A stretch of DNA of 64,000 nt from Catenovulum adriaticum (lineage in GTDB: Bacteria > Pseudomonadota > Gammaproteobacteria > Enterobacterales > Alteromonadaceae), in contig NZ_CP109965.1 in the NCBI RefSeq assembly GCF_026725475.1, positions 1,612,001 to 1,676,000 on the forward strand, written 5' to 3'. The stretch's first letter is position 1, and the number at the start of each line of letters is the position of its first letter. Positions 8,642 to 17,645 of this stretch are shown in pieces. A model generated the notes under the pieces. That model saw only the letters and a program-made list of their open reading frames with translations. It was not told the DNA's origin and made no database searches. A program made the position numbers and the translations under genes.

Positions 8642-8705
8642 AAAAAGCCGGATTTGAAATGCCTTATTTAAATAATAAGCTATTTCAAATCCGGCTTTTT
8701 TACAT
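8642..8705 (+). terminator. Bidirectional Rho-independent terminator purK/pilU
   Basis: A perfect 19-bp inverted repeat (8642-8660 with 8682-8700; core GCCGGATTTGAAAT) with A-runs on the left and T-runs on the right. The loop carries an extra partial stem. It sits between the convergent purK and pilU genes, so it can serve both directions. Confidence 0.9.
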
Positions 8706-8745
8706 ATGCATTACTTATATCTCAAGCAACATAATGTTTTTCAGA

Positions 8746-9861
8746 TTAGTCTAAATCAACCGTTGCTCCATCTAAAAACCCTTGGCCACCATGAGCTTGA
8801 TTGCTTCTTAATTTTATTTTAAGCCTTAAATCATTAGGTGAATCAGCATGTGCGAGCGCATCGGCAAAGTTAATTTGGCCTGCTTCGTATAAATCAAATA
8901 ATGCTTGATCAAAGGTTTGCATGCCCAACTCTCGTGATTTTTCCATCACTTCTTTTATGCCGCCTAAATCATTGCGCGCTATCATGTCTGATATTAACGG
9001 TGAATTTAGCATAACTTCAATTGCTGCTACGCGATTTTCACCATCTTTAGTTGGCACCAATTGCTGCGCTACGACTGCTTTTAAGTTAAGCGACAAATCA
9101 AACATGAGCTTATCTTTTAAATCTTTAGGCACTAAATGCATAATGCGATCAATCGCTTGATTTGCGTTATTAGCATGTAAAGTGGCAACACATAAATGGC
9201 CAGTTTCAGCAAATGACAAGGCATATTCCATAATTTCAGCCGAACGAATTTCACCAATCATAATGACATCTGGCGCTTGACGAAGTGAACTTTTTAACGC
9301 CGCATCAAACGACTCAGTATCCACCCCAACTTCACGTTGGGTAATAATGCATTTTTCATGTTGATGAACAAATTCTATTGGATCTTCAATGGTTAAAATA
9401 TGGCCTCGAGAGTTACGATTGCGGTAACCCATTAATGCAGCTAGTGCGGTCGATTTACCTGTGCCTGTTGCACCAACATATAAAAATAAACCGCGCTTAG
9501 CCATAATCACTTCTTTTAACACATTTGGCAAATTAAGCGCATCTACACTGGGAATATCTGTATTTATTTTACGAATTACCATGCCTGTATATTCGCGTTG
9601 GACAAAGGCGTTGCATCTAAACCTACCTATACCTTCAAGTGCTATTGCATAGTTACATTCTTTACTATTTAAAAACTCATTTTGTTGAGCCAATGTCATG
9701 GTATCTATCACGAGTTTATGGCTGTCATCAGCAGACAATAAAGTGTCGTCCAGTGCCTGCATTTCACCATTAACTTTAGCGCTAACGGGTCGGCCTTGAG
9801 TAATAAACAAATCAGAGGCATTTAGCTCGCTCATCTGTTTTAAATAAGATTCAATTAGCAT
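8746..9861 (-). CDS. pilU: Type IV pilus retraction accessory ATPase PilU
   Basis: A 371-residue secretion-type hexameric ATPase. Walker A is GATGTGKST (about 129-137), the Asp box region is LTIEDPIEFVHQ, Walker B is DVIMIGEIRS, and the His box is LCVATLHANNA. The sequence differs from the adjacent PilT in Walker A and has the longer C-terminal tail typical of PilU. PilU assists PilT-driven pilus retraction at the inner membrane. It lies 11 bp downstream of pilT in one operon and meets purK at a shared terminator. Confidence 0.93.
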   Translation of the reverse strand: MLIESYLKQMSELNASDLFITQGRPVSAKVNGEMQALDDTLLSADDSHKLVIDTMTLAQQNEFLNSKECNYAIALEGIGRFRCNAFVQREYTGMVIRKINTDIPSVDALNLPNVLKEVIMAKRGLFLYVGATGTGKSTALAALMGYRNRNSRGHILTIEDPIEFVHQHEKCIITQREVGVDTESFDAALKSSLRQAPDVIMIGEIRSAEIMEYALSFAETGHLCVATLHANNANQAIDRIMHLVPKDLKDKLMFDLSLNLKAVVAQQLVPTKDGENRVAAIEVMLNSPLISDMIARNDLGGIKEVMEKSRELGMQTFDQALFDLYEAGQINFADALAHADSPNDLRLKIKLRSNQAHGGQGFLDGATVDLD

Positions 9862-9872
9862 ATAACTTGCTC

Positions 9873-10907
9873 TTAAAATTGTTGTTTGTTAGTCGCTTTT
9901 TCAGCGGCAATTTGACGTGTAACAATACCTCGGTTAACTAAATCCGTTAGGCATTGATCCATAGTTTGCATACCAAACCCCATGCCTGTTTGAATAGCCG
10001 AATACATTTGTGCGACTTTATCTTCACGAATCAAATTACGTATCGCTGGCGTACCAACCATAATTTCGTGCGCTGCGACTCGCCCGCCACCACTTTTTTT
10101 CAATAAGGTTTGCGAAATAACAGCTTGTAACGATTCTGAAAGCATAGAACGCACCATAGGTTTTTCCGCAGCTGGGAAAACATCGACAATTCTGTCTATT
10201 GTTTTAGGTGCTGAGGTGGTGTGCAAGGTCCCAAACACCAAATGCCCGGTTTCTGCAGCTGTCATTGCTAAACGTATCGTTTCTAAGTCTCGCATTTCAC
10301 CCACCAAAATAACATCTGGATCTTCGCGCAGCGCTGATCGGAGTGCGTTGTTAAATGACTTAGTATCGCGGTGCACTTCACGCTGATTAATCAGTGACTG
10401 TTTGTTTTGGTGTACAAATTCGATGGGATCTTCAATCGTCAAAATATGATGATGTTTGTTTTGATTAATGTAATCAACCATGGCCGCCAAAGTTGTACTT
10501 TTACCAGAACCAGTTGGCCCTGTTACTAGTACTAAACCTCTGGGTTTGTCTGATAACTCTTTAAAAATATCTGGCGCTTGGATATCTTCCAATGTTAATA
10601 CTTCAGATGGAATAGTTCTAAATACAGCTGCTGCGCCTCTATTTTGAATAAACGCATTAACCCTAAATCGAGCAAGGCCGGGCACTTCAAATGAAAAATC
10701 AGCTTCAAAATGTTCTTCGTATTCTTTTCGCTGTTTATCATTCATGATGTCATAAATCAGCTGATGAACTTGTTTATGATTTAACGCAGGAATATTGATT
10801 TTTCGTACATCGCCATCTACCCGAATCATCGGGGGCACATCGGCCGACAAATGTAAATCAGAAGCTTTGTGTTCAACACTGAATGCCAATAATTCGGTAA
10901 TATCCAT
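9873..10907 (-). CDS. pilT: Type IV pilus retraction ATPase PilT
   Basis: A 344-residue PilT: Walker A GPTGSGKSTT, Walker B DVILVGEMRDLET, the Asp box LTIEDPIEFVHQ, and the PilT-specific C-terminal segment GTPAIRNLIREDK that is needed for retraction. It drives pilin disassembly at the pilus base, giving twitching and DNA uptake. It precedes pilU by 11 bp. The 123-bp gap before it, next to xerD, probably holds the operon promoter. PilW, another pilus-biogenesis protein, is encoded far away at 50.5 kb. Confidence 0.96.
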   Translation of the reverse strand: MDITELLAFSVEHKASDLHLSADVPPMIRVDGDVRKINIPALNHKQVHQLIYDIMNDKQRKEYEEHFEADFSFEVPGLARFRVNAFIQNRGAAAVFRTIPSEVLTLEDIQAPDIFKELSDKPRGLVLVTGPTGSGKSTTLAAMVDYINQNKHHHILTIEDPIEFVHQNKQSLINQREVHRDTKSFNNALRSALREDPDVILVGEMRDLETIRLAMTAAETGHLVFGTLHTTSAPKTIDRIVDVFPAAEKPMVRSMLSESLQAVISQTLLKKSGGGRVAAHEIMVGTPAIRNLIREDKVAQMYSAIQTGMGFGMQTMDQCLTDLVNRGIVTRQIAAEKATNKQQF

Positions 10908-11030
10908 AAAAGACCCTTTTTTATAATATTAATTAGCTCTATTGATACCTTAGCAGAAAGCTAAAATTTATCACTTGAAATTATTATCTAAACTGAGGCT
11001 ATTGAGTTAACCTTTTGCATAAATTGCGCC

Positions 11031-11948
11031 CTATGATCTAGGGTGGTGAGTTTGATGTAGCTGCTGCAATCTTTGAGTGGCTACATGCGTATAAATTTGA
11101 GTGGTTGATAAATCACTGTGTCCTAATAAGCTTTGCACAACGCGTAAATCTGCACCATGATTCACTAAATGCGTAGCAAAGGCATGACGAAGCGTATGCG
11201 GCGATAAACTACTCGTAATATTAACTCGCAGTGCATAAATTTTAATGCGATGCCAAAATGTTTGTCGAGTCATTTGCACGCCCCTTTTACTCAAAAATAA
11301 AATAGGACTTTGTTTTGTATTGAGTTGAGGCCGAGCCAACTTTAAATAAACTTGAATAAACTCTAAGGCGACTTCACCAAGCGGTACTAACCGTTCTTTA
11401 TTACCTTTACCTATTACGCGAATTAAACCTAATCTAAAGTTAATTTGTTCGTATTGTAGCGATACCAGCTCAGTTACGCGCAATCCGGTCGCGTACAATA
11501 GCTCAAGCATGGCTCTGTCTCTAAGCTCTATCGCATCTTCTAAATTGGGGGCATTGAGTAAGGCTTCTACATCTTGCTCAGATAAACTTTTTGGTAAATA
11601 TAACGCTTGTTTAGGCGTTTCGATTTCTCGGGTAGGATCTTGCTCTATAATTTTATCGAGAATTAAAAAATGATAAAACTTTTTTAAACAACTTAATTTT
11701 CGACCTGCACTACGCGCACTAATTTTTATACGCTTGAGTTCATGCATATAACTTTCAATATCTGTAGTCGATACAGTTTCTAACGTTAAGTCACGCTTAT
11801 AAATAAATAAAGCAAATTGACTTAAATCCGTTTGATAAGCTGATTGCGTATTTTGACTTAAGCCTTTCTCTAACCATAAATGTTGGATAAAATCTTCAAT
11901 TAATGGAAACTGCTTTTTAACTTGGTGCTTAACACCATTTTTTTTCAT
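11031..11948 (-). CDS. xerD: Site-specific tyrosine recombinase XerD
   Basis: A 305-residue tyrosine recombinase with the full catalytic set: R157 (ATGLRVTEL), K181 (GKGNKERLVP), H251 and R254 (SPHTLRHAFATHL), H277 (LGHSD) and nucleophile Y286 (IYTHV). The N-terminal SAM-like core-binding domain covers about 15-100. With XerC it resolves chromosome dimers at dif. XerD rather than XerC is supported by sequence style and by its position near fldB, which precedes xerD in enterobacteria, although here fldB is divergent and ogt lies between. Its start overlaps the end of ogt by 20 bp. Confidence 0.93.
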   Translation of the reverse strand: MKKNGVKHQVKKQFPLIEDFIQHLWLEKGLSQNTQSAYQTDLSQFALFIYKRDLTLETVSTTDIESYMHELKRIKISARSAGRKLSCLKKFYHFLILDKIIEQDPTREIETPKQALYLPKSLSEQDVEALLNAPNLEDAIELRDRAMLELLYATGLRVTELVSLQYEQINFRLGLIRVIGKGNKERLVPLGEVALEFIQVYLKLARPQLNTKQSPILFLSKRGVQMTRQTFWHRIKIYALRVNITSSLSPHTLRHAFATHLVNHGADLRVVQSLLGHSDLSTTQIYTHVATQRLQQLHQTHHPRS

Positions 11949-12408
11949 GAGTTAACAACCATTGTTTTGTATCAACCTTTTGACCTAATCGCCACTGACC
12001 TGAATAACCACCAATTCCGTTTGCCGCGACGATGCGATGACACGGAATAACAATTGGAATAGGATTATGCCGACAAGCGCCGCCAATTGCACGTGCACTT
12101 GATTCTATTTTTTTAGCCAATTCGCCATAGCTTAAACTGCCACCATAAGGAATTGTCTGCAGTTGCTGCCATACCTTTTGTTGAAAATCGGTGCCCTGAC
12201 GACATAAAGGTAAGTCAAAAGCGATATGCTGCCCTTTAAAATAAGCATTAATTTGCGAGGTGATTTCTTCAGTTAACACGTTGGCATCGGCAACTTGATA
12301 AGGAAAACTGTCAGCATATAAATCAATTCGAGTTAATTTTTCCTCGGTATTAAAAATGGCTATTTTACCTATAGGTGTATTAACCAAAGCCTGCGCTAAT
12401 GGCTTCAT
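11929..12408 (-). CDS. ogt: Methylated-DNA--protein-cysteine methyltransferase (Ogt/MGMT)
   Basis: A 159-residue DNA repair protein that removes O6-alkylguanine by transfer to its own cysteine. The active site is IPCHR (C123), with the arginine-finger segment ARAIGGACRHNP and the helix-turn-helix start YGGSLSYGELA before it. I chose the ATG at 12408 because AGGGAG precedes it at good spacing; the open frame extends to 12483 without family similarity. It overlaps xerD by 20 bp and is divergent from fldB. Confidence 0.92.
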   Translation of the reverse strand: MKPLAQALVNTPIGKIAIFNTEEKLTRIDLYADSFPYQVADANVLTEEITSQINAYFKGQHIAFDLPLCRQGTDFQQKVWQQLQTIPYGGSLSYGELAKKIESSARAIGGACRHNPIPIVIPCHRIVAANGIGGYSGQWRLGQKVDTKQWLLTHEKKWC

Positions 12409-12567
12409 AATGTTCTCCCTGTTCATTCTATACTCAACACATTTAGAATATGCGTTGGGTATATGACTCGATTTTTGCCACAAACTATAAAATCATCTAG
12501 GTAATATTGCTTAAGTTTCTTCATTTTTTGTTACAATAGTCGCAGTTTTAAATTTCGAGTTGTTATA

Positions 12568-13089
12568 ATGAAAATAGGTTTATTTTACGGTTCTACTACA
12601 TGCTATACAGAAATGTCAGCTGAAAAAATACAAGCTTTTATTGGCGCTGACATTGTCGATATCTTTAATATTAAAGATACGCCAATTGAGCAATGTTTGC
12701 AGTATGATTTTATCATTTTTGGCATATCGACATGGGATTTTGGCGAGTTACAAGAAGACTGGGAATCAAAATGGCAAGATGTTGCGAGCTTAGACTTAAC
12801 CAACAAAACAATTGCTATTTATGGCCAAGGTGATCAAGAAGACTACGGCGATTGGTTTCAAGATGCAATTGGTATGCTACATGATGCAATTGCACATAAC
12901 ACCACACATCGCATTGGCTATTGGCCAAATCAAGGTTACGAGTTTAAAGCCTCTAAAGCATTAACCAAAGACAACGCTCAATTTGTCGGGTTAAGTTTAG
13001 ATGATGAAAGACAGTTTGAACTCAGTGAAGAACGCATTCATAACTGGTGTGTGCAAATTTTAGAAGAATATGCGCAGTTAGCTGATTAG
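12568..13089 (+). CDS. fldB: Flavodoxin FldB
   Basis: A 173-residue long-chain flavodoxin carrying one FMN. The phosphate-binding loop is GLFYGSTTCYTEM (residues 3-15). The isoalloxazine-stacking loops are the STWDFGELQEDW and YGQGDQEDYGDWF segments. Cysteine at the phosphate loop (TTCYTEM) and GYWPNQGYEF match FldB more closely than FldA. It is a low-potential electron carrier in the cytoplasm. The neighbourhood with xerD is shared with E. coli in gene content but not in orientation. Confidence 0.93.
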   Translation: MKIGLFYGSTTCYTEMSAEKIQAFIGADIVDIFNIKDTPIEQCLQYDFIIFGISTWDFGELQEDWESKWQDVASLDLTNKTIAIYGQGDQEDYGDWFQDAIGMLHDAIAHNTTHRIGYWPNQGYEFKASKALTKDNAQFVGLSLDDERQFELSEERIHNWCVQILEEYAQLAD

Positions 13090-13107
13090 CAAGTCAGGTG
13101 CAGGAGC

Positions 13108-13140
13108 TGCAGGTTTTTTAATTAAATAACAAAACCTGCA
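13108..13140 (+). terminator. Stem-loop between fldB and phzF gene
   Basis: A 10-bp perfect inverted repeat TGCAGGTTTT/AAAACCTGCA with a 13-nt AT-rich loop, between the convergent fldB and PhzF genes. There is no T-run outside the stem, so it is a weak terminator candidate. Confidence 0.45.
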
Positions 13141-13186
13141 TCCATTAATTTTGGCCGCTACCTTAACAATTTACCCAAACAGACAA

Positions 13187-14083
13187 TTAAACAATCATAC
13201 TGCCCTTTGATGACAAAGTTGCGTGACCACCTATATTGACACGAATCTTATCATTAGCGTTTGAAACTAAGTTAATGTGTAAGTAACTAAATCTTTGTTG
13301 ATATACCCCACGTTCAACCACAAATTTTTCTGGCGAATGCTCAAACTGATTCAAATAACCGGTAAATGCTGGCATTGCTGCACCAACAGGTGGATCTTCA
13401 TGGGTACTAAAGACAGGCCCTAGTAACCGACAATGAAAATCTGCTGAGTTTGAATTTTCCGCTTTGCAGAACAACAATATTGCATTGGCACACGTCGCCG
13501 GAGCAGTTGAAATAGCCCAAGCTTGATAATTAAAACTAGCCGCTTTTAACGCTTGGATATTATCAACAGGTACAATAAGATAAGGAATTTCGGTCGCAAC
13601 CAGCATAGGTTTATATTGGTTTACAATTAAATCTTTTGGCTCTGTTGTTAATATATCAGCTAACTCAGCTTGTGTAGGTGTAAAAGCATCGTATTCAGGC
13701 GATGCATTAATCGTAAATTGGTTAAATACTGGCAAGCCTTGCTCTATTTTCACTTTGCAGTTCACTAAACCATGCGATTCTTCTAAGGTAAACTCATTGT
13801 CGCCTTCTACAAACTCAAGCTGAGCTAAGTGTGCAATTGAAAAAATAGCCGCCAAGGTAGGATGCCCGCCAAAATCAAATTCCCTTTTACCATTAAATAC
13901 CCGTATTTTTTTGCTGGCTTTTTCACTTGGCATAATAAAAACCGTTCGCCATAAATTAAATTCAGCAGCTATTTGCATCATTTGCTCTGCAGATAATTGG
14001 CTAGCGTCTGGCACGACTGCAATTTGAGCCCCTTGAAATTGTGATTGAGTAAACACATCTACGGTTAAAAAATAGACTTCCAT
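13187..14083 (-). CDS. PhzF-family isomerase
   Basis: A 298-residue member of the PhzF/diaminopimelate-epimerase-like fold. N-terminal YFLTVDVFTQSQFQGAQIAVV and the FDFGGHPTLAA segment are the family hallmarks. The usual catalytic Glu is expected near the first third of the protein (PhzF E45), and here the matching stretch reads AEFNLWRTVFI, in which the common SETVF is replaced. No phenazine genes are nearby, so a phenazine role is unlikely; the substrate is unknown. Convergent with fldB; the next gene upstream is queE, with a 21-bp gap, so the two may be cotranscribed. Confidence 0.83.
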   Translation of the reverse strand: MEVYFLTVDVFTQSQFQGAQIAVVPDASQLSAEQMMQIAAEFNLWRTVFIMPSEKASKKIRVFNGKREFDFGGHPTLAAIFSIAHLAQLEFVEGDNEFTLEESHGLVNCKVKIEQGLPVFNQFTINASPEYDAFTPTQAELADILTTEPKDLIVNQYKPMLVATEIPYLIVPVDNIQALKAASFNYQAWAISTAPATCANAILLFCKAENSNSADFHCRLLGPVFSTHEDPPVGAAMPAFTGYLNQFEHSPEKFVVERGVYQQRFSYLHINLVSNANDKIRVNIGGHATLSSKGSMIV

Positions 14084-14104
14084 AATCCCCTCTTTTTTTA
14101 TTTT

Positions 14105-14770
14105 TTAATCTATTGATAAATATTTATGAACTTGCACCGACAAACGCCAGTTATTAGCAATACAGGTTTCAATCGCTAGCTCTGTTGCTCTCTTTTTTTG
14201 ACTAATAGGTTGCAAGCAAACTGTCATTACTTTATCTGAATTCCGCTGTAATAATAATGCTTTTAAATCATCAATATGTTGCTCTGTCGCGATTGGGTGT
14301 TTAATTTCGTCAGCTCGGTTTAGCGCTGAAGTCAGCACTTGATAGCCTCCTTTCATCCCCACTTTTGGCGAAACCGTCACATAAGTTTTGTCATATGTTT
14401 TAATCTCAAAAGTACCACTGGTTTCAATTTGAGTTGAGCAGCCAATTCCATCCAACTGAGTTGTCAATTCCGTTAAATCGTACAAACAGGGTTCGCCGCC
14501 AGTAATCACAATATGTTTAGCTTGATACTGCTTTACTATTTCAATAATTTTTTCACTGCTTAATTCTGCCCAGTTATTTGATTCATTTGAAACATCAATC
14601 ACCTGACTGGCATCGACTTTATGTTGGTCTTCAACCGTCCAAGTATGTTTAGTATCACACCAAGAGCAACCAACAGGACAGCCCTGTAAACGAATAAAAA
14701 TAGACGGTACGCCCGTCATACAGCCTTCGCCTTGAATCGTTTCAAAAATTTCATTAACAGGATAATTCAT
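14105..14770 (-). CDS. queE: 7-carboxy-7-deazaguanine synthase QueE
   Basis: A 221-residue radical SAM enzyme that converts carboxytetrahydropterin to 7-carboxy-7-deazaguanine for queuosine. The cluster-binding motif is CPVGCSWC near residues 31-38, following NEIFETIQGEG and PSIFIRLQG, which are QueE signatures. I chose the ATG at 14770 because homologues start MNYPVNEIF; the frame runs on to 14815. It is divergent from queC with only 69 bp between starts, too short for a preQ1 riboswitch plus promoter on either side. Confidence 0.94.
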   Translation of the reverse strand: MNYPVNEIFETIQGEGCMTGVPSIFIRLQGCPVGCSWCDTKHTWTVEDQHKVDASQVIDVSNESNNWAELSSEKIIEIVKQYQAKHIVITGGEPCLYDLTELTTQLDGIGCSTQIETSGTFEIKTYDKTYVTVSPKVGMKGGYQVLTSALNRADEIKHPIATEQHIDDLKALLLQRNSDKVMTVCLQPISQKKRATELAIETCIANNWRLSVQVHKYLSID

Positions 14771-14839
14771 ATCAGACTTGTAACCTCTGCTGGTATCAGT
14801 AAACTTAGCGCGCATTATAGGCTATTTTTTGAGGAAATC

Positions 14840-15499
14840 ATGTCTGAAAAAGCAGTTGTTATTTATTCTGGGGGTATGGACTCATTTACCGTGCTCAATC
14901 AAGCGATAGCCGAGGGGTATCAGGTGTACCCTTTATCTTTTAATTATGGGCAACGCCATTTAAAAGAGTTAGATTTTGCCAAAGCCGTTTGTGATGAATT
15001 ATCAGTTAATCATAAAGTCGTGGATATTTCTGCAATTAATACATTATTAGCGGGCTCTTCATTAACGGATGATATTGAAATACCGGAAGGTCATTACGAA
15101 GAAGACAGCATGAAATCGACAGTTGTTCCAAACCGAAATATGATTTTATTGTCGTTAGCGGTTGGCTATGCGGTTTCTATTGGAGCCAAAAAAGTTTTTT
15201 ATGGGGCACATTCTGGCGATCATGCTATTTATCCTGATTGCCGACCCGAATTTGTCGAAAAAATGAAGGCGGTTTGCGCCATCGCCGATTATCAACCCGT
15301 TGATATTGAAACTCCATTTTTAAATAATTCAAAAATTGAAATTTTGGCGCATGGTTTAAAAATGGGTTTAGATTACGCAAAAAGCTGGACTTGTTACAAC
15401 GGCCGAGAAAAAGCTTGTGGTCAATGCGGGGCTTGTCAGGAACGCTTAGAAGCATTCGAGCAAAATGGTTTGACCGATCCACTAGCGTACGAGTCATAG
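14840..15499 (+). CDS. queC: 7-cyano-7-deazaguanine synthase QueC
   Basis: A 219-residue ATP-dependent enzyme that makes preQ0 from QueE's product. The PP-loop motif SGGMDS is at residues 10-15 and a zinc-binding cysteine set is at the C-terminus (SWTCYNGREKACGQCGACQ). The start at 14840 has GAGG upstream; the frame extends further 5' but into the queE promoter region. With queE (divergent) and possibly the QueD-like gene at 25.2 kb it covers the preQ0 branch of queuosine synthesis. Confidence 0.96.
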   Translation: MSEKAVVIYSGGMDSFTVLNQAIAEGYQVYPLSFNYGQRHLKELDFAKAVCDELSVNHKVVDISAINTLLAGSSLTDDIEIPEGHYEEDSMKSTVVPNRNMILLSLAVGYAVSIGAKKVFYGAHSGDHAIYPDCRPEFVEKMKAVCAIADYQPVDIETPFLNNSKIEILAHGLKMGLDYAKSWTCYNGREKACGQCGACQERLEAFEQNGLTDPLAYES

Positions 15500-15725
15500 T
15501 ATATCCCCGTGCTAGTTCAAGGTGCATGTTTCAGAGCTATCACAGCGCTGTGAAGCTCCCAAAGGGCCGGGCTAACAATGCCTGATACTGCGTCCAATTG
15601 TTTTGATGTCGAATAACTATATCAACAACAATTTATCTTGTCTCATGCATTTTTTCTCCGGCTGAAATCCGTATCTTGCTTAACACGGGTATATAGCGTT
15701 AAGCAAGTTAACGAGTTGTTAACTT
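15499..15725. repeat. Structured intergenic element between queC and the acetyltransferase gene
   Basis: A non-coding stretch with inverted ends (TATATCCCCGTG near 15500-15511 against CACGGGTATATA at 15684-15695). It also has a perfect 10-bp hairpin at 15675-15684/15698-15707 (CTTGCTTAAC) and a following 8-bp hairpin at 15705-15712/15718-15725 (AAGTTAAC). A hairpin at about 15601-15628, read on the minus strand, contains ATAGTTATTC, which also occurs in the element at 4012-4281. It looks like a member of a dispersed repeat family and not a gene. Confidence 0.55.
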
Positions 15726-15763
15726 TCGCTTTGTGGTTTGTTTTGTCTAAAAGCGGATATTTT

Positions 15764-16390
15764 TTAGTTGCTTTTTTCTTTAAACATTAACGAACAACCC
15801 ACTTTACCCACGGTTAATTGCGCGATATTTTTGTAATTTGCCGCCTCAAAAAAACCTTGGTATTTTTCAACTGTCACTAAAACCCCTACCCCTTCACTCG
15901 CTTGGTTTTCTTGTACCATGGTATCTATGGCTTGCATTAAATAATGCCCTACACCATGATGCTGGTAATGAGGATGCACAGCAACAAATGCCATTAAATA
16001 ATAGTTTTCAGCTGGAATTTTTTCGCGAATTTTTTGTTCTTTCTCAATCATATTTCGAGTAGATACATAGCCTGTCGTCAACATCATTTTTAAACGCCAA
16101 TGCCAAAATCGTTCAGCGCCAAAGCCAGCACCTGGCTGTATTAAACAAGCCACGGCTAATAAATGTTCATCGTCGTTATAAATTCCAACCATAGGTTGAG
16201 ACCGATCATAAAATACTAATAATTCTTCGCGGATGGCGGCCCGTAATCTTTGCTCGTATCCATCTTCATGGCTTGCAAAACAATCCATAAAAAAAGGATC
16301 ATCATGATAAGCTAAATATAATAGCGAACTGGCAATATTAATATCTTCAGCTGATAAATAGATGGCGTTGAGTGATTCTGCTAATTCCAT
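15764..16390 (-). CDS. GNAT family N-acetyltransferase
   Basis: A 208-residue protein whose C-terminal half has the GNAT core. Beta-4 reads YYLMAFVAVHPHYQHHGVGHYLM, with the acetyl-CoA pyrophosphate loop as QHHGVG. The N-terminal half is longer than in minimal GNATs and resembles the GNAT subgroup with 'DPFFMDCF...R..IREEL'. The substrate cannot be predicted. It is convergent with queC; 115 bp separate it from the upstream membrane protein. Confidence 0.8.
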   Translation of the reverse strand: MELAESLNAIYLSAEDINIASSLLYLAYHDDPFFMDCFASHEDGYEQRLRAAIREELLVFYDRSQPMVGIYNDDEHLLAVACLIQPGAGFGAERFWHWRLKMMLTTGYVSTRNMIEKEQKIREKIPAENYYLMAFVAVHPHYQHHGVGHYLMQAIDTMVQENQASEGVGVLVTVEKYQGFFEAANYKNIAQLTVGKVGCSLMFKEKSN

Positions 16391-16505
16391 TCTAATTTCC
16401 TATTTAGTTGTAACTAAACACGTTTCCTAGTCGCCTTTATCAAAATTAAAAAAGAAACTAGCTAGGTTAATATTGATTGCGTTAAAAGCACACAAAAATT
16501 TATAT

Positions 16506-17645
16506 TCAAATGTGTCGGGTGTTAACAAACCTGCTTAACAAAACAATAATTTGAATCAAGCTAAGCCCAATAATAACTAATAATATAGCTGGGTTTACTG
16601 AATTATTCTCATTTTTTAGCCTGTGTTGATTGATTTGTATCAATAAATGTTGGCTCTTTTTGAATGTATTTTTCCAGCTATTAATTTGTTGATTAAGTTG
16701 CTGCTCTAACTCTAACCTATTTAAATTAAAGCGTTTAATTTCTGGATACGTTAAATTTTGGTTGTCATTAATCGTTTGATACCAATTTTTTAATGCGACG
16801 CGTGTTGGCATATCTGAAAAATCTCTAAGCGCTTGTTGAAACGCTTTTTCCGAAGCTTGAGATTGCTCAATAAAACGTTGTAAATCTGCCGACTGATGAA
16901 CATAAAAACTAGCTTCTATCGATTGTATATAGCTTTCCGCGCTGGCTTGTAAGGCTTCAAATTTTTCTTCGCCTTGCTGTTGATTCAAAGCGTTAAATAA
17001 CTCGCTACGGTTGGCATTTGCTGTCAATTTTTCAAACTCGGCTTGTACTTTATAAGTTTGCAAACGCTCAATTGTTGGTTTTAATGCTTGGGCTAAATTA
17101 AATTTAGCGTCGTCAATGGTTTTAATTTGCTCGGCAAAGGCTAACTGAGTTTGTTGATGTGCTGTTAGGTTAGCCGCTATTTTATTTTGCTGATTAAGCG
17201 CGTTATTCAAGTTTTGTTCAAATGCACTAAAATTTGATTTAAAAATAGGATACTGACTCATTAATGCTAGCTGCTTAGCGGTTTTTTGAAGGCCGTTTAA
17301 AATTAAATCAGGCTGCTGATCAACCAAAGTTGGGTGACTCATTAAGGTTTCTTGTGTTACTAATAATTGAGCTAACACTTGACTATGTTGATTGTAGTTT
17401 AACAACGAAGATTGCTGCTTTGTTTCAGTTAACCATTGGCTTGCAGCCAACAATAGCACCAAACTGCTTAAAACAAGAGTTAGTAATAAACCCAAATGGT
17501 GCTTCTTTTTTTTAGGTAGGTTGACATCTTGTCGATCGGTAGAATTCACCTGAACGCTCGAACCCGCTTTTATTTTTTTAGAGTCCGCCTTTGAAGATAA
17601 GCTTGTATCAGGTGTACTTTCAAGTGGTAATGAAGTTTGTTTCAT
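16506..17645 (-). CDS. Unrecognised two-TM coiled-coil protein
   Basis: A 379-residue protein I do not recognise. A polar N-terminus ends in a lysine cluster (PKKKKHH). A membrane segment follows at about 51-71 and a second at the C-terminus at about 352-373. The roughly 280 residues between are rich in Gln, Asn, Leu and Ala without Pro-rich breaks, which predicts long helices or coiled coil. Topology would put the helical body in the periplasm with both ends cytoplasmic. It resembles methyl-accepting or membrane-tether architectures only in outline; no HAMP or signalling domain is seen. It is divergent from gshB. Confidence 0.75.
   Translation of the reverse strand: MKQTSLPLESTPDTSLSSKADSKKIKAGSSVQVNSTDRQDVNLPKKKKHHLGLLLTLVLSSLVLLLAASQWLTETKQQSSLLNYNQHSQVLAQLLVTQETLMSHPTLVDQQPDLILNGLQKTAKQLALMSQYPIFKSNFSAFEQNLNNALNQQNKIAANLTAHQQTQLAFAEQIKTIDDAKFNLAQALKPTIERLQTYKVQAEFEKLTANANRSELFNALNQQQGEEKFEALQASAESYIQSIEASFYVHQSADLQRFIEQSQASEKAFQQALRDFSDMPTRVALKNWYQTINDNQNLTYPEIKRFNLNRLELEQQLNQQINSWKNTFKKSQHLLIQINQHRLKNENNSVNPAILLVIIGLSLIQIIVLLSRFVNTRHI

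Noticed and set aside
13187..14083. Phenazine biosynthesis gene
   Set aside because: The PhzF family is broad, no other phz gene is present, and the usual active-site SETVF context is changed.
14771..14839. Possible preQ1 riboswitch between the divergent queE and queC genes
   Set aside because: Only 69 bp separate the starts, leaving no room for an aptamer plus promoter, and I see no preQ1 aptamer signature.
15225..15585. Open frames antisense to and overlapping the end of queC
   Set aside because: They lie across queC and the repeat downstream; queC is clearly the real gene.
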